Assembly (NCBI GenBank): GCA_016711225.1
Contig: JADJTK010000049.1
Location: 1-6,048, forward strand
Direction: 5' to 3'
DNA: 6,048 bases
Source of the DNA: Opitutaceae bacterium
GTDB lineage: Bacteria > Verrucomicrobiota > Verrucomicrobiia > Opitutales > Opitutaceae
Positions 1 through 5,771 of this stretch are shown here, piece by piece. Position 1 is the stretch's first letter. Every line of letters begins with the position of its first letter. The notes under the pieces are model-generated. The model was not told where the DNA came from. It searched no databases and was given only the letters and a program-made list of their open reading frames with translations. The position numbers were made by a program, and so were the translations under genes.

Positions 1-1
1 C

Positions 2-343
2 TTCGGTTTCGAACTCTACCTGTTCCTGAAGAACCCCGCGCACGTGGCGCCGTTCCGGGAAAAGCTCGATGCGCGCAACGTCAACTGCGGCGCCCGCACC
101 GGCACCTATCCGCAATACAACCGCGACTACGTGAAGACCGGCCTCGCGCATCATCCGGCGCTGTCGCCGTTCCGCGACATCAAGCCCTGGCCCGCGCCGG
201 GTTACCGGGCCGAGGATTTTCCGCGCACCGAGGATCTGACCAGCCGATTCCTCGCGCTGCCCATCGGGGCGCTCTACACCACGGAGGATGCCGACTACAT
301 GGCCGACTGCATCGTCGCGGTGCACGGCGAGGTCTGCGGGTAG
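2..343 (+). CDS. DegT/DnrJ/EryC1/StrS-family aminotransferase, C-terminal fragment
   Basis: This is the last 113 residues of a gene that enters from the left edge; the reading frame is open from base 2 to a TAG at 341-343, followed at once by a second TAG. The visible part looks like the small C-terminal domain of a PLP-dependent, fold-type I DegT-type sugar aminotransferase: a beta strand (FELYLFL), a segment pairing a substrate-side loop with TGTYPQYNRDYV, and a closing helix region of the type RTEDLTSRFLALPIGALYTTEDADYMADCI, which resembles the family's usual ending (an Arg/Thr-Glu helix, a leucine-proline turn, then an acidic helix). The catalytic lysine and PLP site lie outside the window, so activity cannot be judged. 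It is a different protein from the complete DegT gene at 2038-3267 and converges on the minus-strand gene set. An internal GTG at 44 is not a start, because the frame is open upstream of it. Confidence 0.72.
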   Translation, partial: FGFELYLFLKNPAHVAPFREKLDARNVNCGARTGTYPQYNRDYVKTGLAHHPALSPFRDIKPWPAPGYRAEDFPRTEDLTSRFLALPIGALYTTEDADYMADCIVAVHGEVCG

Positions 344-344
344 T

Positions 345-367
345 AGTGCCGGTCTTCAGCCGGCACT
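345..367. terminator. Hairpin just after the left aminotransferase stop, possible terminator
   Basis: A perfect 8-base stem (AGTGCCGG at 345-352, CCGGCACT at 360-367) encloses the 7-base loop TCTTCAG. It begins two bases after the first stop codon of the plus-strand gene. No T-run follows in either direction, so it is not a classic intrinsic terminator. It may still end or stabilise transcripts, or be a dispersed palindromic repeat. Confidence 0.4.
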
Positions 368-401
368 GGTTCGGAAAGTCAAAATACGGTGTAGCGGGCT
401 G

Positions 402-424
402 AGCGCGGGCTGAAGCCCCGCGCT
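402..424. terminator. GC-rich hairpin between convergent genes, possible terminator or dispersed repeat
   Basis: AGCGCGGGC pairs with GCCCCGCGCT around a TGAA loop, giving a strong stem with one bulged C. It lies seven bases past the GNAT stop codon on the minus strand and 58 bases past the plus-strand aminotransferase stop. Its central CTGAAG core is shared, in inverted orientation, with the hairpin at 345-367. Short GC-rich palindromes of this sort are often dispersed intergenic repeats, so a copy elsewhere in the genome is likely (inference). There is no T-run. Confidence 0.4.
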
Positions 425-430
425 ACGAAA

Positions 431-925
431 TCAACGGCGCGGCAGTACCATGCGCCAGACGAGACCGTCGTCGGGATCAAGGGCCTCGCCTTCGCGGATG
501 AAGCCGCACTTGGCCAGCACGCGCTGCGAGGCGAGGTTGTCGGGGCGGACGGTAGCGAACACGTGCGGCGTGGCGGACAACGTGAAGGCCTCTGCCACCA
601 TCAGGCGCAAGCCCGTCGTGGCGTAACCTTGCCGCTGGTGCCGGGCGGCGATGCCGTAGCCGATCTCAACGCCGAGAATGTCATCCATCGCATTCTTGAA
701 TCCACCCGAACCGACGATGGCGCCGGCCGCTTCCACCCAGAAGAGCCGCGGAGCGAACCATGACGCGGTGGCCGGATGGGCCAGCATGAAGTCGACCGAC
801 CGCTGCATCACCGGCACGGGCGGCAAGGCGTCGTCATCGCAATCCCGGCCGGGACTGCGCCACACAGCCGCCCCGTTCGTGATGCTGGCGCGGAGTTCCG
901 CGAGGGTTGGAACGATCAGTTGCAT
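431..925 (-). CDS. GNAT-family N-acetyltransferase (RimJ/RimL-like)
   Basis: A 164-residue protein of the GCN5-related acetyltransferase fold, which moves acetyl from acetyl-CoA to an amine. The acetyl-CoA pyrophosphate loop is seen as QRQGYA at residues 97-102 (Q-x-x-G-x-A), preceded by the VEIGYGI strand (86-92). The second half carries the RimJ/RimL-type motif NLASQRVLAKCGF (130-142), and the protein ends in a short WRM(V)LP strand. The length is normal for the family. I place the start at the ATG of MQLIVP because it falls five bases after the stop of the upstream oxygenase gene; the longer open frame reaching 1138 only overlaps that gene. The oxygenase TGA is itself part of a TGAGG sequence close to this ATG, which suggests translational coupling. 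The acceptor could be a protein N-terminus, an amino sugar or another small amine; an amine made by the aminotransferase is possible but unproven. Confidence 0.85.
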   Translation of the reverse strand: MQLIVPTLAELRASITNGAAVWRSPGRDCDDDALPPVPVMQRSVDFMLAHPATASWFAPRLFWVEAAGAIVGSGGFKNAMDDILGVEIGYGIAARHQRQGYATTGLRLMVAEAFTLSATPHVFATVRPDNLASQRVLAKCGFIREGEALDPDDGLVWRMVLPRR

Positions 926-930
926 GGGCC

Positions 931-1725
931 TCAACCGTAAGCCCCGATGCCGTGAAAACCGAGCAGGCGTTTGCGGCGCGGTGTGGCACGGGCGATGACT
1001 TCCTCGGGCATGCGGTAGTTGACGAACGGCCAGAAGCGCTGGGCGACCCACCGGCGGGCGAAAGGCGTCTGGATGACCCAGCGGATGCGGCCGTCGGATA
1101 CATTCGGTCCGCCCCGGTGCCAGGTCTGGTCGTTCCACAACACGAGGGTGCCGGCGGGTCCGCAGGAATTCACGAGGGTGCGGCCTTCATAGGTGGGATT
1201 GCCGTGGGCGTCGTTGTCCGACTCGCGCGGGGAGCGGCCGGCCCGGTGGCTGCCGGGGATGAACTGCGTCGGCCCGAGCGCCTCGTCCACGTCGCAGAGA
1301 TAGTAATTCATGTTGATCGTGTACACCGGCATCGGGATGCGCGGATCGAGTGTCACGCCTTCCGGGATGGGAAAGCGGCAGGCGTCGTCGAGATGCCAGA
1401 AGGTGATCGTCTTGCCCGGCGAGGTGCGCAGGCCGGTGTGGGCGATGAGGTGGCAATCCTCGCCCAGGACCGCGTCAATGAATTCGGCGATGCCGGGATG
1501 ATCGATGAGGCTGTCGAATTCCGGGCCATGCTCGAAGAGCTTGGGCCGCCAGATTTCCTGCATGTGATAAATGTCGGCCTCCGGACTGTGCCGGGAGAAG
1601 ACGCGTTCCAGCGCGGTGCGGCAGGTGGTGACCTCGTCGGGTGAAAGCAGGCCGGGGAGGACAAGAAATCCGTCGCGGTGAAACTGGGCGAGGATTTCGG
1701 GCGTGGGTTTGATGATGCGGCTCAT
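931..1725 (-). CDS. Phytanoyl-CoA dioxygenase (PhyH)-family 2-oxoglutarate/Fe(II) oxygenase
   Basis: A 264-residue cytoplasmic protein of the PhyH family, which hydroxylates an aliphatic carbon using O2, 2-oxoglutarate and Fe(II). The N-terminus has the typical opening (FHRDGFLVLPGLLSPDE, residues 15-31). The iron-binding triad is visible as H111-x-D113 in TFWHLDD and H203 in QTWHRGGPN, with R213 or R215 placed to hold the 2-oxoglutarate carboxylate. Between them lie the core strands MPVYTINMNYYL (132-143) and the GPTQFIPGSHRAG turn (151-163) common in this family. No residue expected for activity is missing, and the length is normal. The family includes small-molecule hydroxylases such as the ectoine enzyme, but nothing here identifies the substrate. 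The leader before the ATG is C-rich with no Shine-Dalgarno sequence. The gene lies 312 bases after the aminotransferase stop, and most of that gap is the palindromic element at 1796-2018. Confidence 0.9.
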   Translation of the reverse strand: MSRIIKPTPEILAQFHRDGFLVLPGLLSPDEVTTCRTALERVFSRHSPEADIYHMQEIWRPKLFEHGPEFDSLIDHPGIAEFIDAVLGEDCHLIAHTGLRTSPGKTITFWHLDDACRFPIPEGVTLDPRIPMPVYTINMNYYLCDVDEALGPTQFIPGSHRAGRSPRESDNDAHGNPTYEGRTLVNSCGPAGTLVLWNDQTWHRGGPNVSDGRIRWVIQTPFARRWVAQRFWPFVNYRMPEEVIARATPRRKRLLGFHGIGAYG

Positions 1726-1795
1726 GGTGGGGAGGGGCGGGGGCTGAAGATGCCGGCGCGCGGAGCGCTGGCAAGCCGCGGGCGGGAGGGGGCAG

Positions 1796-1825
1796 ATGTA
1801 GGGCGGGGATTCCGATCCCCGCCTT
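1796..1825 (+). repeat. Left terminal inverted repeat, REP-like hairpin
   Basis: Thirty bases identical to the reverse complement of 1989-2018. It contains a 9-base stem (1802-1810 with 1815-1823) and a TCCG loop, preceded by ATGTAG. Confidence 0.85.
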
Positions 1826-1988
1826 CATAGCCTTGGCGAAGGAGGATCCCCACCTTCGACCCCACGCTGAATTCCAATCTTTCTCTTTCCTCTTTCTCTT
1901 TATCTTTCTCCGGTTTGGGCCTTTCCAAGGCAGGAGAAAGAGAACGATAAAGAGAAAGAGTAAGATGGGATTCGGGAGCGAAATGAAA

Positions 1989-2018
1989 AAGGCGGGGATC
2001 GGAATCCCCGCCCTACAT
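1989..2018 (-). repeat. Right terminal inverted repeat, REP-like hairpin
   Basis: Thirty bases identical, in inverted orientation, to 1796-1825. It ends 19 bases beyond the aminotransferase stop codon, so it would be transcribed in that gene's 3' untranslated region and could fold into a stable hairpin there. Confidence 0.85.
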
Positions 2019-2037
2019 TAATCAGCGAAGCTGCGCC

Positions 2038-3267
2038 CTACTTCGCCAGGCGCTCGGCGACCGTGCGGATGGCGCGGCCGACCTTCTCGATGTAGCGGTC
2101 GCTCATCGCCTGGTTGAGCGGCATGGTGATGCCGTCCTCCAGGATCGCCGCGGCGACGGGGCAGCTGACCTGGCGGTAATCCATGGTGGTGAGGCCGCAA
2201 TCGCGGACCGGCCACGCGCCGCCGAAGAAATTGTGATTTTGGAATACCTTGTAGCGATAGACCGGCATCGGGATGTAGCCGGCGTTGGCCGCCACGCCCT
2301 GGGCCCGGAGCTCGGCCACGAACTCGGCGCGGGTGCATTTCAGCACGGCCGGGTCGATGCGCATGAAGTAGAACCAGTAACTGTGATAGTTGCCCTCGCG
2401 CGTGACAGGCGGGAGCACCCCGGGGAGGTTCTGCAGGAGAGAGGTGAGCAGCGAACCCGCGCGATTGCGGCGGGTGACGATGTCGTCGAGCTTGCCGAGC
2501 TGCGCGACGCACACGGCGGACTGCGGCTCGCTCATGCGGTAGTTGGGCGCGAGTTCCTCGGGGTCGCGCGTGCCGCCGGCGCGGTCGTAGCACTTGTCGC
2601 CCCACTTGGAGAGGCTGGCGCCATAACGCCCGGAGTTCGTGCCCACGATGCCGCCGTCGCCGCAGGCGATGTGCTTGAAGTCGTTGAACGAATAGCAGCC
2701 AAAGTCACCCATCAGGCCGACCGGCGTGCCCTGGTGGCGGGAGCCCCAGGACTGCGCGCAGTCCTCGATCACCGCGAGGTTGTGCTCCTTCGCGATGGCG
2801 AGGATCGCGGTCATGTCGCAGGGATTGCCCGCGAGATGGATGGCCATGATGGCCCGGGTCTTCGGGGTGATGACGCGGCGGATCGAGCCCGGGTCCATGT
2901 TGTAGGTGCGCGGATCGAGGTCGGCGAAGACGGGCACGCCCTGCTGGTAGAGGACGCCGATGACCGAGCCCATGTCGGTGATGGGCGAGACGATGACCTC
3001 ATCGCCCGGGCGGAGCCGGAGGGCGGCGACGGCGATGTGCAGGGAGGCGGTGCCGGAGGAGCAGGGGAACAGGTTCTTGAGCGGGTAATGCTTCCGGAAG
3101 TCCGTCATCAGCGCGTTGGTCTGGGGCCCGTTGTAGTAGAACAACGACGGCTGCTTCACCATGGCGGCAAGGCGCTCGAGTTCCGCGTCGCCCCAGCGCA
3201 CGGGCTGCGGCACGGGTTCGTCAACGATCGGGGGAGAGGACGGGCGGGGAGTGGACGTGGTGCTCAT
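2038..3267 (-). CDS. DegT/DnrJ/EryC1/StrS-family PLP-dependent aminotransferase
   Basis: A 409-residue fold-type I aminotransferase of the family that makes amino sugars and some antibiotic precursors from keto sugars with glutamate or glutamine as donor. A proline-rich lead of about 20 residues precedes the domain. Visible marks are CSSGTASLHIA (69-79, PLP phosphate and ring contacts), the D169 motif VIEDCAQSWG (166-175) that binds the pyridine nitrogen, the Schiff-base lysine K198 in CYSFNDFKHIACGDGG (191-206), and NYRMSEPQSA (242-251), the usual turn before the small domain. The lysine is present, so an aminotransferase rather than a regulatory or lysine-less dehydratase relative is expected. 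I chose the ATG at 3267, 13 bases after the reconstructed stop of the upstream gene; an in-frame ATG at 3306 would overlap that gene. The leader lacks a Shine-Dalgarno sequence. The keto substrate is unknown. Confidence 0.9.
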   Translation of the reverse strand: MSTTSTPRPSSPPIVDEPVPQPVRWGDAELERLAAMVKQPSLFYYNGPQTNALMTDFRKHYPLKNLFPCSSGTASLHIAVAALRLRPGDEVIVSPITDMGSVIGVLYQQGVPVFADLDPRTYNMDPGSIRRVITPKTRAIMAIHLAGNPCDMTAILAIAKEHNLAVIEDCAQSWGSRHQGTPVGLMGDFGCYSFNDFKHIACGDGGIVGTNSGRYGASLSKWGDKCYDRAGGTRDPEELAPNYRMSEPQSAVCVAQLGKLDDIVTRRNRAGSLLTSLLQNLPGVLPPVTREGNYHSYWFYFMRIDPAVLKCTRAEFVAELRAQGVAANAGYIPMPVYRYKVFQNHNFFGGAWPVRDCGLTTMDYRQVSCPVAAAILEDGITMPLNQAMSDRYIEKVGRAIRTVAERLAK

Positions 3268-3280
3268 GGTGGTACGGGGA

Positions 3281-4045
3281 TCAGAGTTTGAAGAAACGCC
3301 GGGCATGGTCCGCGCCGATCAGCGCCTTGGCTCCAGCGGGGATGTGGCGGCAGCGCAGCTTGTCGACATTGCCGCGGGTCGAGAGCAGCGGGGGGGGTGC
3401 AGGTCCCCAGCATGAGCCGGCGGGCGGGGAAGGTCCGCAGCATGACCTCGAGGACGTTGGTGATCTCGCAGAAGGCGATCTCGGCCGAGAAGTTTTTTGT
3501 ACTTGGGCGCGAGTTTATCGATCTCGCCCTTGTGAGATGCCTGAGAACAGGACGTGGTGCTTCGGATTGCGCGCGAGGAAGGCGTCCATCTGCTTCACCG
3601 GCACGCCCTTGATGCGCAGGGCGAAGTATTTGTGGCGCTCGTCCTCGAGGCGGACGTTGACGATCAGGCGCAGCCCGGCGTCGTCGATGGCGGCCATGAA
3701 CGCATCGAGCTTCCGCGCGCCGAGGGAATAGTTGTGGTAGTTCGGGAAGATCTTCACCGCGCGGATTGGGCCGGCGGCCAGGCACTCCGCGAGCTGCTCG
3801 CGCCAGTTGGCGAGCGCGGGATTGATGACTGGCACCGGGAGCAGGCCGGCTGTCTTTTTCACGGCGGCGAAGAGCTTCCGGTTGGTGACCATCGGTTCCG
3901 GCTGGAAGACGGCGCCCAGGTGCGAGACGAGGGCGCGCCGGACGCCGCTGGCGGCGAGGTGCGCGGCGAGCTCGGGACCGGTGCGGTCCGGGACAGGGGT
4001 GAACGGCCACGGGCCGAGGTTGACGTTGGTATCGATGAGTTGCAC
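3281..4045 (-). pseudogene. Amidohydrolase-2-like protein lacking canonical metal ligands, frame broken by three +1 indels
   Basis: The open frame from the ATG at 4045 (MQLIDTNVNLGPWPF) stops at a TAA at 3515-3517 after 176 codons. Removing one base from each of three homopolymer runs (C3 at 3527-3529, T6 at 3493-3498, G8 at 3390-3397, plus-strand bases) restores one continuous 253-residue protein ending at the TGA at 3281-3283, with a sensible family C-terminus (SAEIAFCEITNV, then LMLGTCTPP, then ALIGADHARRFF). The fold is that of an amidohydrolase-2 TIM barrel, but the ligands are replaced: N7-x-N9 for H-x-H, a serine (FSG, 168) where the beta-6 histidine is expected, and C215 for the catalytic aspartate of the GSD motif. 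K98 and the FPNYHNY segment after it are kept. It may be a non-metal or non-catalytic member. The three indels suggest sequencing error or recent decay. The leader has no Shine-Dalgarno sequence. Confidence 0.75.
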
Positions 4046-4077
4046 GGCGGTAAAGTGGAGGGACTTTTGGTTTATTC

Positions 4078-4160
4078 TGTCATTCTGAGCGGAGCGAAGA
4101 ATCCAGGGCGATGTCCGCGGGCGGGGCGGAACTGGTTTCTTCGCTTTGCTCAGAATGACA
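4078..4160. repeat. Inverted-repeat element between the two amidohydrolase genes
   Basis: Arms of 24 bases at 4078-4101 and 4137-4160 are inverted copies with two mismatches (GG against TT at the centre of the arm), around a 35-base GC-rich loop. They read TCATTCTGAGC on the outside and GCGAAGAA on the inside. Translated, this type of repeat gives the junk peptide LSGAKNPG...LRFAQND, which I recognise as a common spurious translation of dispersed bacterial repeats (recall, not a search). It fills most of the 125-base gap between 4045 and 4171. A related sequence, AAAGTGGAGGGACT at 4052-4065 and AAAGTGGGGACT at about 4160-4171, flanks it and could be a worn target duplication. Confidence 0.7.
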
Positions 4161-4170
4161 AAGTGGGGAC

Positions 4171-4953
4171 TCAGTTGAGGTTGAGATTGAGCAGGCGGGC
4201 GGTGTTGCCGAAGAGCATCTTCTGCTTGTCGGCGGCGGAGAGCTTCGTGTCGAGGATGCGGCCGATCGTGCAGCTGTTCTCGCGAATGGGCAGGTCGGAG
4301 CCGTAGAGGACGTGGTCGGCGCCGATGTGCTCCGCGGCGAACTCGATCAGGTACTCCTCGGGGAAGCCGCCGGACGTGTCGATGTAGAGGTTGGGCAGGC
4401 CCTTGGCCTCCAGCACGCCGCGGAAGCCGATGCCGGTGAGGTGGGCCATGATGACCTTCACGTCGGGGTTGCGCCGGGCAAAGAGCGCCGTGTCGGCCGG
4501 GTCGCTCTGGTGCTGGCGGTCCTTGATGTTCGTCGTGCTCCAGCTGTGCTGCAGCACGGGCAGGTTGAAGGTGCGGGCGACCTTGGCCACGTGGCGCATG
4601 GCGGGGTGGGCGGAGTTGTTCGCGATCTCCAGCTTGATGCCGCGGAAGCCCGGGACGGCCAGGCAGCGCTCGGCCTCGGCCATGTTGGCACGCTCGCCCA
4701 GCAGCGGGTTCAGGTAGATGAAGCCCGTGAAGTAGTCGGGCCGCGCCTTCACCACCCTGATGGTGTCGTTGTTGATCTTGCGCAGCTGCTCCGCGTTCGG
4801 CGTGGCGCCGTAGAGCAGGACGTCGCCGAGCACGATCATGTGCACGATGTTGTGGCGGCGGCCGTGGGCGATGACGCGGTTGAGGCTGGTGGGTTTGCCG
4901 AACAGGCTGAGCCCGCGGAAAACCGGATGGGTATGGACGTCGATGACACGCAT
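4171..4953 (-). CDS. Amidohydrolase family protein (amidohydrolase-2, metal-dependent TIM barrel)
   Basis: A 260-residue protein of the amidohydrolase-2 family, whose members hydrolyse, decarboxylate or hydrate small carboxylates and lactones with a divalent metal, often zinc. All expected ligands are in order: H7-x-H9 in VIDVHTHP (beta-1), H136 in LPVLQHSW (beta-5), H171 in VIMAHLTG (beta-6) and D220 in VLYGSDLP (beta-8); K107 follows RGI on beta-4. The C-terminal helix (KQMLFGNTARLL) is also typical of the family, where the segment after the GSD motif closes the barrel. There is no signal peptide, so it should be cytoplasmic. The ATG at 4953 places H-x-H at the usual distance from the N-terminus; the leader is CT-rich with no Shine-Dalgarno sequence. 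It heads the minus-strand set, next to a ligand-less relative, and is divergent from the TetR gene. Substrate unknown. Confidence 0.92.
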   Translation of the reverse strand: MRVIDVHTHPVFRGLSLFGKPTSLNRVIAHGRRHNIVHMIVLGDVLLYGATPNAEQLRKINNDTIRVVKARPDYFTGFIYLNPLLGERANMAEAERCLAVPGFRGIKLEIANNSAHPAMRHVAKVARTFNLPVLQHSWSTTNIKDRQHQSDPADTALFARRNPDVKVIMAHLTGIGFRGVLEAKGLPNLYIDTSGGFPEEYLIEFAAEHIGADHVLYGSDLPIRENSCTIGRILDTKLSAADKQKMLFGNTARLLNLNLN

Positions 4954-4972
4954 GATGGAGGAGGGGAGTTAA

Positions 4973-5001
4973 AGGCTAGCGTTGGGAGAACATAGTGACA
5001 A
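4973..5001 (-). promoter_or_regulatory. Possible promoter of the minus-strand operon
   Basis: Read on the minus strand, TTGTCA (4996-5001; five of six bases match TTGACA) is followed after 17 bases by TAGCCT (4973-4978; three of six bases match TATAAT). It sits in the 79-base gap between the divergent genes and would place the transcript start about a dozen bases before the ATG at 4953. The second box is poor and no experiment supports it. The same short gap would have to hold any operator for the TetR protein; a CTAGCG repeat occurs at 4976-4981 and 5017-5022, but no clear dyad is visible. Confidence 0.3.
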
Positions 5002-5021
5002 GCGCCGGGAATCCGCCTAGC

Positions 5022-5028
5022 GAGGAGG
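5022..5028 (+). promoter_or_regulatory. Strong Shine-Dalgarno site of the TetR gene
   Basis: GAGGAGG followed by four bases and the ATG at 5033. It fixes the start. It is the only strong ribosome binding site in the window; most other starts here have C-rich or CT-rich leaders. Confidence 0.8.
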
Positions 5029-5032
5029 GGCG

Positions 5033-5671
5033 ATGCCCAAAGCCCCCGCCAAGCCTTCCCGGAAAATCCTGCCGGCCCGCGACCGGCTGCTGCGCGCGGC
5101 GATGACCTGCTTTGCGCGCGCCGGCTATTACGGCACGACGGTGGACGAGATCGTGACGGCGGCGGCGGTGAACAAGCGGATGGTCTACCACTACTTCGGC
5201 GACAAGGAGCGGCTCTACCACGCCGTGCTGGCGGAGGCCTACCGCTCCCTGGAACTGGTGGAAATCGACACGCTCTCGCACCGCACGGACTTTGACGCGC
5301 TGACCGCGGAGATCGTGCGCACGTACTTCAACTTCCTGCGCGACCATCCGGATTTCGTGCGCCTCCTGCTCTGGGAAAACCTCAACGACGGCGCGGGGCT
5401 GGCAAAGGCGGACTTCCGGCTCAGCAAGGACCCGATGCTCACCGCCCTCAGCCGGCTGCTGCGCGACGGCATCGCCGCGGGCCGCATCCGCGCCGACATG
5501 GATGCGCGCTACCTGCTGATCAGCCTCATCGGCCTCTGCCTCATCTACAGCTCGAACCGCTACACCCTGTCGCAGTCCCTGCGGCTGGACCTCGGCTCGG
5601 AGGCCGTGCGCGAGGCGGGCATCCGGCATGTCACGCGGCTGCTGCTCGACGGCATCAAGGCCCGGGACTGA
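5033..5671 (+). CDS. TetR/AcrR-family transcriptional regulator
   Basis: A 212-residue repressor of the TetR type, which binds DNA as a dimer and is released by a small ligand. The N-terminal helix-turn-helix domain covers about residues 15-65: RLLRAAMTCFARAGYYGTTVDEIV (19-41) followed by the recognition region AAVNKRMVYHYFGDKERLYHAVLAEA, the usual TetR signature with VYHYFG. The C-terminal ligand and dimer domain includes DHPDFVRLLLWENLNDG (104-120), as in many regulators of this class, and the protein closes with helices. The start is fixed by GAGGAGG just upstream. The gene is divergent from the amidohydrolase operon with 79 bases between starts, an arrangement typical of a local regulator that represses its neighbour and itself, so it probably senses a pathway metabolite (inference). 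It is followed by a 207-base gap, then a same-direction epimerase gene that it might also control. Confidence 0.93.
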   Translation: MPKAPAKPSRKILPARDRLLRAAMTCFARAGYYGTTVDEIVTAAAVNKRMVYHYFGDKERLYHAVLAEAYRSLELVEIDTLSHRTDFDALTAEIVRTYFNFLRDHPDFVRLLLWENLNDGAGLAKADFRLSKDPMLTALSRLLRDGIAAGRIRADMDARYLLISLIGLCLIYSSNRYTLSQSLRLDLGSEAVREAGIRHVTRLLLDGIKARD

Positions 5672-5714
5672 CGGCCGGTCCGCCGGGTGACCGGATCGAT
5701 GGGGGAGGGGTGCC

Positions 5715-5733
5715 GTGCAAGCCGCCATTGCAC
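5715..5733 (+). terminator. Weak hairpin after the TetR gene, possible terminator
   Basis: GTGCAA (5715-5720) pairs with TTGCAC (5728-5733) around a 7-base loop, about 44 bases past the TetR stop. No T-run follows and the surrounding sequence is GC-rich, so termination here is only a guess. Apart from this, the dyad at 5772-5791 and a possible promoter box (TTGACC at 5797-5802), I see nothing in the 207-base gap from 5672 to 5878. Confidence 0.25.
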
Positions 5734-5771
5734 CCGTAACGTGGAGCCCGTCCGGAGGCGAAGCGAGCGTA

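Larger units (their letters stand above)
1796..2018. mobile_element. MITE/REPIN-like non-coding palindromic element
   Basis: Two perfect inverted copies of a 30-base sequence end this element (1796-1825 and 1989-2018). Each copy is itself a hairpin: GGCGGGGAT pairs with ATCCCCGCC around a four-base loop. Inside are further inverted arms: CTCTTTCTCTTTATC (1890-1904) pairs perfectly with 1946-1960, and CTTTCTCC (1904-1911) with GGAGAAAG (1933-1940), around a 21-base loop that holds a small GCCTT/AAGGC hairpin. The left arm carries roughly 35 extra bases (about 1828-1862) that the right arm lacks, with their own CGAAGG/CCTTCG hairpin. The centre is AT-rich and strand-biased (pyrimidines then purines), unlike the surrounding coding DNA. 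It has no open reading frame of note and no clear target-site duplication. It fits a small non-autonomous element or REP doublet moved by a transposase encoded elsewhere (inference). It lies within the operon, between the aminotransferase and oxygenase genes. Confidence 0.75.

Noticed and set aside
926..1138. Extended N-terminus for the GNAT protein reaching 1138.
   Set aside because: The extra 71 residues are arginine/proline-rich sequence overlapping the end of the oxygenase gene; the ATG at 925 gives a normal family length.
907..1644. Long plus-strand open frame opposite the oxygenase gene.
   Set aside because: It is antisense to a well-recognised PhyH protein, is GC-rich low-information sequence (many Gly, Val, Ala, Arg and Asp) and matches no fold I know.
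1796..2018. CRISPR array or tandem repeat.
   Set aside because: Only two repeat copies exist and they are inverted relative to each other, without regular spacers.
2233..3291. A 352-codon plus-strand open frame antisense to the aminotransferase.
   Set aside because: High GC makes long antisense frames common. Its composition is His, Gly, Arg and Val biased, and the opposite strand has all family motifs of a DegT enzyme.
3268..3306. Alternative aminotransferase start at 3306 adding 13 residues.
   Set aside because: It would overlap the reconstructed end of the upstream amidohydrolase by 26 bases and adds residues without family likeness.
3490..3530. Programmed ribosomal frameshifting to express the broken amidohydrolase.
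   Set aside because: Three separate shifts at simple runs would be needed; homopolymer error or decay is far simpler.
3264..4010. Minus-strand open frame of 248 codons overlapping the second amidohydrolase.
   Set aside because: Its first two-thirds is an arginine- and proline-rich shadow; only the segment from KNFSAE to the C-run is real amidohydrolase sequence, reached after frameshift correction.
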